Origin: Himantopus leucocephalus
Taxonomy: Eukaryota; Chordata; Aves; Charadriiformes; Recurvirostridae
DNA length: 64,000 nucleotides
Direction of reading: 5' to 3'
NCBI GenBank assembly: GCA_003993805.1
Contig: RSEF01000003.1
Coordinates: forward strand, 64,773,793 to 64,837,792
A program made the position numbers and the translations under genes. The notes beneath the pieces were generated by a model. That model ran no database searches, was not told where the DNA came from, and saw only the letters and a program-made list of their open reading frames with translations. Positions 58,029 to 64,000 of the stretch are shown here, one piece after another (the stretch's first letter is position 1; each line of letters begins with the position of its first letter).

Positions 58029-61000
58029 GTAAGGAAACATACATCTGAAATACTTTATTAATAAGACTATAATCTCCAGTGAAAAAGTAGATATAGCAGA
58101 GGGGTTATCTACATTTATTTAACTGAGAATTTCAAAAGATAGTAAGTTAATACGGGTTTCGTAGTTTATGGGTTACCAGCATGACACATTTAGAGGGTTG
58201 AGCTGTTTGTTTTCCCAGATTTTTCAAAATATTTCTATTCTGAAAAATGATATCCCACAGGTTCTTTCAATTTTAGCATCTGAAACAAAAGTACATTAGG
58301 TCTGTATCTGTAGAGGGAGCAAGTGTTGTGACAACACTTAGTGTTACTGTACCCACATTTAGATGCATTGCTGCCGGATGGAAGTTACAGAAGACCCTGT
58401 GTTTACTTAAAAAATAAATATCTGGATTTCACTATCTGATATTTAATAGTGTTTGCAAACAAAACTAGCATTTAATCCTTCTTCCTCCTACAGGAGTTCC
58501 CAAACCACTGAACTCTCTGCCTCAATGAATCTTAAACTATTCCTTGTAAAGCGGAGCATGCTAGAGCATGCACAACCTGCCCACCCCGAGAAACCCCAAA
58601 GGATGAAACAAATGTAAAAAACCTATAAACTGCTTCTTATGCAGCTATTGCCCAAGTGGCTACTCCCAACTTACCCCTGTGTGTATAATCTACAGTTCAG
58701 TATCTCTCCATTGGGTAACTGACTTCTGCCAGACCCATCAGTGATGTCAAGGCATAAGTTTCAGTGTAACTCCTCACACATACTTTACAGTGAAAAAAAA
58801 ATACCCTGTGGCATTATAGTGGTAATTTTTCCTGTACTTTAGAAATATTTTAGTTGAACTGTTTTGACTGACATGGAAACTTTTCAAAAATATAGCTCAT
58901 GTACCTTGAAATTGCTTATTATTTACAATTTCAACGAAGTGAGTAATTACAATTTTTTGAAGCTCATTAGCCTATACAGTATGGTATCTTAATTATAATG
59001 CATTTAAAATACATGATTCCAAAGTTATTTTAAATACGTAAACAGGTAACACCAAATATGTGTATCCTGATAACATAATGAATACACATCAGATTTAGGT
59101 GGTATGAAAATACCACCTTGTGGGCTGAAGTCATATTGAAGATTCCGGTGAATTAGAGACATCTTGTGGTAGCTTGTAAAAATGCATTAGTCTGAATGGT
59201 GTGTTTTTCTTATAAAATATGTGTATGGCAAATTCTTACAAAAAAGGGTTTTCATAAATATAAAGACATTTTTGAAGCTATTAAGCCGAAAAATAGAATA
59301 TGGCAAATGAATATGCTATAACATTCCTCAAGTCTGCCTGGTTTGATGGTTTGATCTTGCAAGTATGCCGCCTTTCTTTTTTTTTTGAATGTGCATATAG
59401 CTGGATCCTTTGGACAACTGCATCCAATATATTTTGGAGACTTATATTTCAGTGTTCCTACCTTATTTTGTATGCAGTATTTGACACATCTCTTAATGTC
59501 CAAAATTAATTAATTCCCCAGGCATCACTTTGCCTTACTTTGATATCTATCTATATGAAGGAATTTGTACACAGAATGAGGCCTTACGTACAATTTTAAA
59601 GTAAAGCTAATTAAACACTGACATTTGTTTTACGCTAATAAGAATAGAATTCTTTGAATATAAGTGAGTCAAGTTATGATAAGATACCACTTAATACTGC
59701 CATCCCCTGTTCAACACAGAAATAACAGCCAATACGCTGAAATGGGCAGATGCTGTTCCAACGTCAAATATTGGATTTTTTTTGTGATTCAGTGCTGTTC
59801 ATCTTTTAGAGTAAAATATGCCTTTTTAATCTGCTGGGGAGGTAGGGCTGAAGTCTCATGTAATACATTCTTACTCAAATGTAAATGTAAAGTTACTATT
59901 CAAGAATTTTCTTTAAGCCCTTGAATTCTGTGGGGATTTTCTTCAAAATTAAATGGTACAATTTTTCACAAATCCTTCATGCTTATTTGAAGCATTCAGG
60001 TGCCTGAGAACATATTACTCTTAAAATCGTATTCCCAAATTGATAAGATTTCACAGTGAATGACAATTTTATACAATTTCCAAGTAAAAAATTGTCTCAT
60101 TCTTTAAGGAAAATTTGTTGGTTTTTTTTTCCCCCCCAAATTTCAATTTATACTGCCTTAATTTGAAATTGAGGTCATTTTCCTGTGCGGTTCCTGGATG
60201 GCTTTCCACTATTAGATGGCAAGTGATGTGCCCACACTTGTGGTGAATCCCCATTCCAGTGAAGCCTGTTTGAAACTTTTGAGAGTTAATTATCTTGTGT
60301 GCAGCTGAATAAAAACTAAGTAAAAGCTGCAATTTTCTACCATGTTCTGTGGCACCCCACATGATTACACATAGATGTACAAAGCTGGAGTCTCTTCCAT
60401 ACTCTCCAAAAGTACCTCAGTATCTGCATTCTTAATGGTAGTCAGCTTATTTGGATAAAATTTCATCTTATCTCTGATTACCTTTCCCCTTTTAAGACAG
60501 ATGTTAAATGGCATTTACTGCAAACTTTGGGCATTAACCATTGTAAGGTGCTGACAGTGGTTAATACTAGAGGGCTTCTGAGGATTAATTGCTTTTCGGG
60601 ATACCTATGCGTACCTATGGCCCCAAGTCTGTGTTAGGGATTAAGTCTTCATGTTGCCGTTGGGGTGCATAGTGCTCTAGCCAGGGGAAGAAAGATGCCC
60701 TCAGGACTAGAAATTTACCTACTAGCATAGCCAGATTTATACCATCTGTCATTGTATTCCTCTGTATGTTGCAATTGTTCCAAAAAAAGGAGCAGTCGTG
60801 TTAGCAGCACAACGCAATGTTACTGGGCTTATCTAATACAGGTTAGAATGGGGTACACCATAGCTGTTCTGTTTGCATAACCCGTTTGAATTTTCACAGT
60901 ATTACATTATTGAGTCTTGCTGAATTTGTTATCCACTGCAATGCCAGATTATTTACTAAAAAAAAAAAATTGCTACCTGCTAAATAATTTCTTTTTATGT

Positions 61001-63619
61001 AGTTTTACTGTTGTTTGTTCCAAACACTTCGCAGTTCAAAGAGAACAACAGCATCCCATTTCTTTCAGACTTTGTCTTCCATGTAGCAAGACCCTTTTGA
61101 AGGCCAGTTTTGTTCTTCATAATGCTCGTGCAATGTTCCTGCTTGGTGTCATTCGCACATTTAATAATTATATATTATTTTCTGTTATCTGAGCCATTAG
61201 TGAAAATACTGCATAGTCACTTGGTTCCTCTCCTCATCTAGCCTGATGAATATTTTAGTGTGTCATGCAAAATGGAACAGGAGAAACTGGAAGAGACCCA
61301 CCCCAAATCCTATAGCCAAGAATCTGTGGTTCTTTTGTGATATATATATTCACGTCCCTCTGAAAAGAAAGGGTTTGAAAGAAGATGAGTACCTCACAGG
61401 TGACTGCTGTGCCTGCTGCAGACTAAATGTTGCAGGCCAGTGTGTTTTCCATCAACTAAGGACATATGTCTCTTCAGGTTTTTAAAGTGTGGAAGTACCT
61501 AACTCAGCCAGAGGTTTCAGCGTTGTAAACCTCATCCTGAGACAGCCTGTGAGGCAGGAGAGAGGACTTGCAAACTGAATAGTATAGGTGACCCGCCCTT
61601 CAGCATCTTGTCAATCACCCTGTAGGTACTTGGCTTATATGTTGTAATGTGGAGCCCTAACTTGGGTGTTTTGAACTGTGCTGTGCAGAGAACAGGTCCT
61701 TCTGTGGCTCTGCCCCTAGACGTTTTATGGCCGCAGTTTCTTTCCTACCAACTTGCACAGTGAATGGGTTAGCGGAGGCTCCCTATCTGTTCTCTCTGTA
61801 GTTGAGCACCATCAACATGTCATGCAGCTGAGCATGAGTTCTTCTGTAAATGCAGATGGTGAAAGTGGCAAAATTTATTCATTAGCTGAGCTAATAATGA
61901 TTCTGTCTGAATAAACAAAGTAATTATTCTGTTTGAGCTTTGACCATAATGTTACAGCTCTGTGGACATTTCTTGTTCTTTCTCTCATATACTCAAAACA
62001 GGAAGGTTTTTAATTCATTTATCATATGCCTGCTATATAGAAGAAAAAAACCCCTGTTACCCAGCTGAAGGTTGGAAAAACTCCATTAACATCAACATAG
62101 ACAAAATGATGTAGAATTGTATACAAAAATGAAAACCAATTTAAATTTACCATGCTGAATTTGATGAAAGACCAGTTACAGGCATCTGTAAATAACCGTG
62201 TTTCCTTTCCTTTTGCCAGGACTTCAACAGTTTGAAGATTTTTAATCAGGAATTAACTTCCTCGTAGATGGCTGCAGCCATTGTTTCCATAGGTGGAGGC
62301 CTTAAAGAACAGATTTGACAAATTTAGGGATAAATATAGGGAGTTGCTCTTTGAGATCCTCTGCAGCCTTACTAATCTTTCATTCCACGATTACTACAAA
62401 GCAAATTTTCAATTTAGTGATTCTTAATGCTTTAGACATTAGATATTATGTCTAGTATTTTTAAATCAATAAATAATAAGACTGGATATAGAAGGGTTGT
62501 TTGGTTAAAATTACTTCCTGCAGCTCATCACTTTTATAGTAATGAGCCTTTAGCTTTCTCAGGAAGCTGTGCTTCTGATTCTGCTCACATTTATACTTGT
62601 TCTATATTCGTTTAACTCCGATGGTTTCAGAGGAGCTATTCTAGAGTCACAGGTGCCCAGATTTGTTCATTGATTATGGAAGAAGAAATGCTCAGCCTTA
62701 CAATTGCAGTAAATAGTGGGGGGAAGAAGAGAATGAACTGTCATAATCAACCTTGGCTACTGAGACTCTTAGATTTCTTTTCCCATCAAAATGAGTACAT
62801 TTGGGTAAATGGTAATGTAATACGAATAGAAAAATTACCTCAAGATTTCCAGGAACAGAAATTAGGACCTTATTCACAAATAAATTATGCCTTTTGTAAC
62901 TTGAAATGTCAGGTACTGCAAGTTGAACAGAAAAACTGTCCTTAGGAGCCCTCCTTTTCTGTAACTAATATGATTGATATTCATCATCAAGGATTTTTGG
63001 GTTGAAATAAAATACCAATCCATTATGTAGTCAGACCTGCAGGTTGACTAGCTGAATATATTCTGGAGAATAAAAAATAGGGAGAGAAAGCTGCAGTAGT
63101 GAATATCTGTTCTAAAAGGAAATGATATTTGAAAAGAGGAATCACTTAAAGTAGACTGACCCGTGAATACTTTGTGATTTCTTTTTTTGGCATGAAATTC
63201 AGATTAAATGAAACTGAAAAGGTTTCTTCTGGAGGTTTTGGCGGGGGGGCAGTGCAGGGGGTTGCCTGGCTTTCATGCCTGCAGCAAGTCTTTTCCATAT
63301 CCATCTCATATGCTTCTTATCAAACCAAAATGTGTTCTTAATATAGCAGTAATTGTTATTGTTATTCTTAACACCTTTGAAAAATAATTAAACACTACTG
63401 TTCTTTTGTTCTAAAGTTCTCCCTGCTGTTAAAAAGAGATTTGAAGGTCTGATGTAGTTTACTGAATTACTGTGTAGTTAGCGTGTTTCTGCAGCGAAGT
63501 GTAGTAGATAGTAGTTAAGTACAGAGCACTGTACTGTTACTTATTCCATACTGTATTTTGAGAAGCTCATCAAAGCCAGCTGCTAGCAGCTTTGTTCCAA
63601 CACTGTTATTTCTTTGCAG
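58029..63619 (+). other. ARHGAP18: ARHGAP18 intron
   Basis: Intron of 5591 bp. It is markedly AT-rich and holds one ancient CR1/L3-like fragment at about 61140-61215. No exon, RNA gene or other nameable repeat is seen. Open frames in it are short and unsupported. Confidence 0.9.
61140..61215 (-). mobile_element. Ancient CR1/L3-like LINE fragment
   Basis: The stretch gtcattcgcacatttaataa, followed by ctgttatctgagccattagtgaaaat, resembles the reverse complement of the reverse-transcriptase region of ancient CR1/L3-type LINEs (GTCATCTGCAAATTTAATAA, then CCAAATCATTAATGAAAAT). Heavily decayed; borders approximate. The call rests on pattern memory, not an alignment. Confidence 0.5.
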
Positions 63620-63744
63620 GCTGATGTTCCTCAGGGAGTGATACGGGTGCAAGCGCCTCATCTTTCGAAAGTTTCTATGGCAATACAGCTGACAGAAGAA
63701 CTGAAAGCCGGTGATATAGTAGCCAGGTTTCTCAGCCAGGAAAG
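63620..63744 (+). CDS. ARHGAP18: ARHGAP18 coding exon (start of C-terminal conserved region)
   Basis: Acceptor ttctttgcag ends at 63619 and donor gtacaa starts at 63745. It starts in phase 0 and leaves AG, the first two bases of a Ser codon. It encodes ADVPQGVIRVQAPHLSKVSM then AIQLTEELKAGDIVARFLSQE, about residues 576-616, matching human almost residue for residue. The remaining roughly 50 C-terminal residues are expected in one or two exons to the right of the window. Downstream of the donor the frame stays open for some distance, but that sequence is AT-rich intron. Confidence 0.96.
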
Positions 63745-63962
63745 GTACAAACATGGTTTTATTTTGTTATCGTTTTGGGAGAAGTGGCTTTTCATATATT
63801 ACATCGAAAAAAAAGTTTTAAAATACTTTAGCCTATTAGAGTATGTGCTTAAGGAATCAACTTAGTGTTCCTAATGTCATTAAAGCTCATGAAGCCTTCA
63901 GGAATATGAGAGTGCCATTGGTAAAAAATTAACTGCTATTTAATCTGATGGGTGAGGAATAC

Positions 63963-64000
63963 TGTCGTGGTTTAGGCCAAATCGGCCACTGGGGATGTTG
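63963..64000 (+). mobile_element. Possible start of an avian LTR element (cut by window end)
   Basis: The terminal 38 bp begin TGTCGTGGTTTAGGCC. This resembles the 5' border of a common avian endogenous retrovirus LTR family that starts TGTCRTGGTTTA, with the canonical TG end of an LTR. Only the first bases are in view, so neither the family nor whether it is a solo LTR can be stated. It would lie in the ARHGAP18 intron in the gene's orientation. Confidence 0.45.

Larger units (their letters stand above)
30626..63744 (+). other. ARHGAP18: ARHGAP18 gene, partial (12 internal coding exons in window)
   Basis: Joining the twelve exons listed separately gives one uninterrupted frame of 579 codons that I recognise as ARHGAP18, close to the human protein along its whole length. 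Family knowledge: it is a cytoplasmic GTPase-activating protein that speeds GTP hydrolysis by RhoA-type GTPases (RhoC is also reported in endothelium), so it limits stress fibres and affects cell shape, spreading and migration; its paralogues are ARHGAP28 and ARHGAP40. Every junction is GT-AG and the phases agree. Compared with about 663 residues in human, about 38 residues at the N-terminus and about 50 at the C-terminus are absent because exon 1 was not found and the last exon lies beyond 64000. Human ARHGAP18 is flanked by LAMA2 on its 3' side and TMEM244 on its 5' side; neither is seen here. Confidence 0.97.

Noticed and set aside
1..64000. Bacterial-type features: operons, CRISPR arrays, ribosome binding sites, attachment sites
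   Set aside because: The DNA is vertebrate with spliced genes and CR1 repeats; no regularly spaced repeats or prokaryotic gene organisation was seen.

Overview
The window is vertebrate nuclear DNA from a bird. The main content is the 3' two-thirds of one large split gene on the + strand, recognised by translating its exons as ARHGAP18, a Rho GTPase-activating protein also called MacGAP or SENEX. The avian assignment comes from several CR1 retrotransposon tails in both orientations, including the near-consensus CR1 3' end at 2009-2045, from a compact gene with introns of 0.8-5.6 kb, and from an apparent bird-type LTR start at the right edge.

Layout. Positions 1-30625 hold no exon I can support. 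This is most simply the large first intron of ARHGAP18 plus, possibly, its promoter. A short, very CpG-dense island lies at about 2172-2432, directly after a 100-N assembly gap (2046-2145) whose left flank is a truncated CR1. Positions 30626-63744 hold twelve coding exons with consistent GT-AG borders and compatible phases. They total 1737 nt (579 codons). About 38 N-terminal codons and about 50 C-terminal codons are missing compared with the roughly 663-residue human protein; the last coding exon lies to the right of the window.

The protein reads in order: a conserved acidic N-terminal segment, a variable linker, a conserved pre-GAP segment, a RhoGAP domain with its arginine finger (codon 49985-49987) and conserved Pro-Asn (Asn codon 56957-56959), a lysine-rich helical tail, and the start of the conserved C-terminal region. 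No reading-frame break is visible, so the gene looks intact and functional.

The rest is intronic: AT-rich sequence, several decayed CR1 fragments, a few simple repeats, one perfect GC-rich hairpin (34214-34256), an AT-rich palindrome cluster (35524-35616), and what may be the start of an LTR element at 63963. I saw no tRNA, rRNA, CRISPR array, operon or second protein-coding gene, and no convincing previously undescribed system. The most useful leads are the gap-associated CpG island as the candidate promoter and missing first exon, and the small structured elements inside introns.
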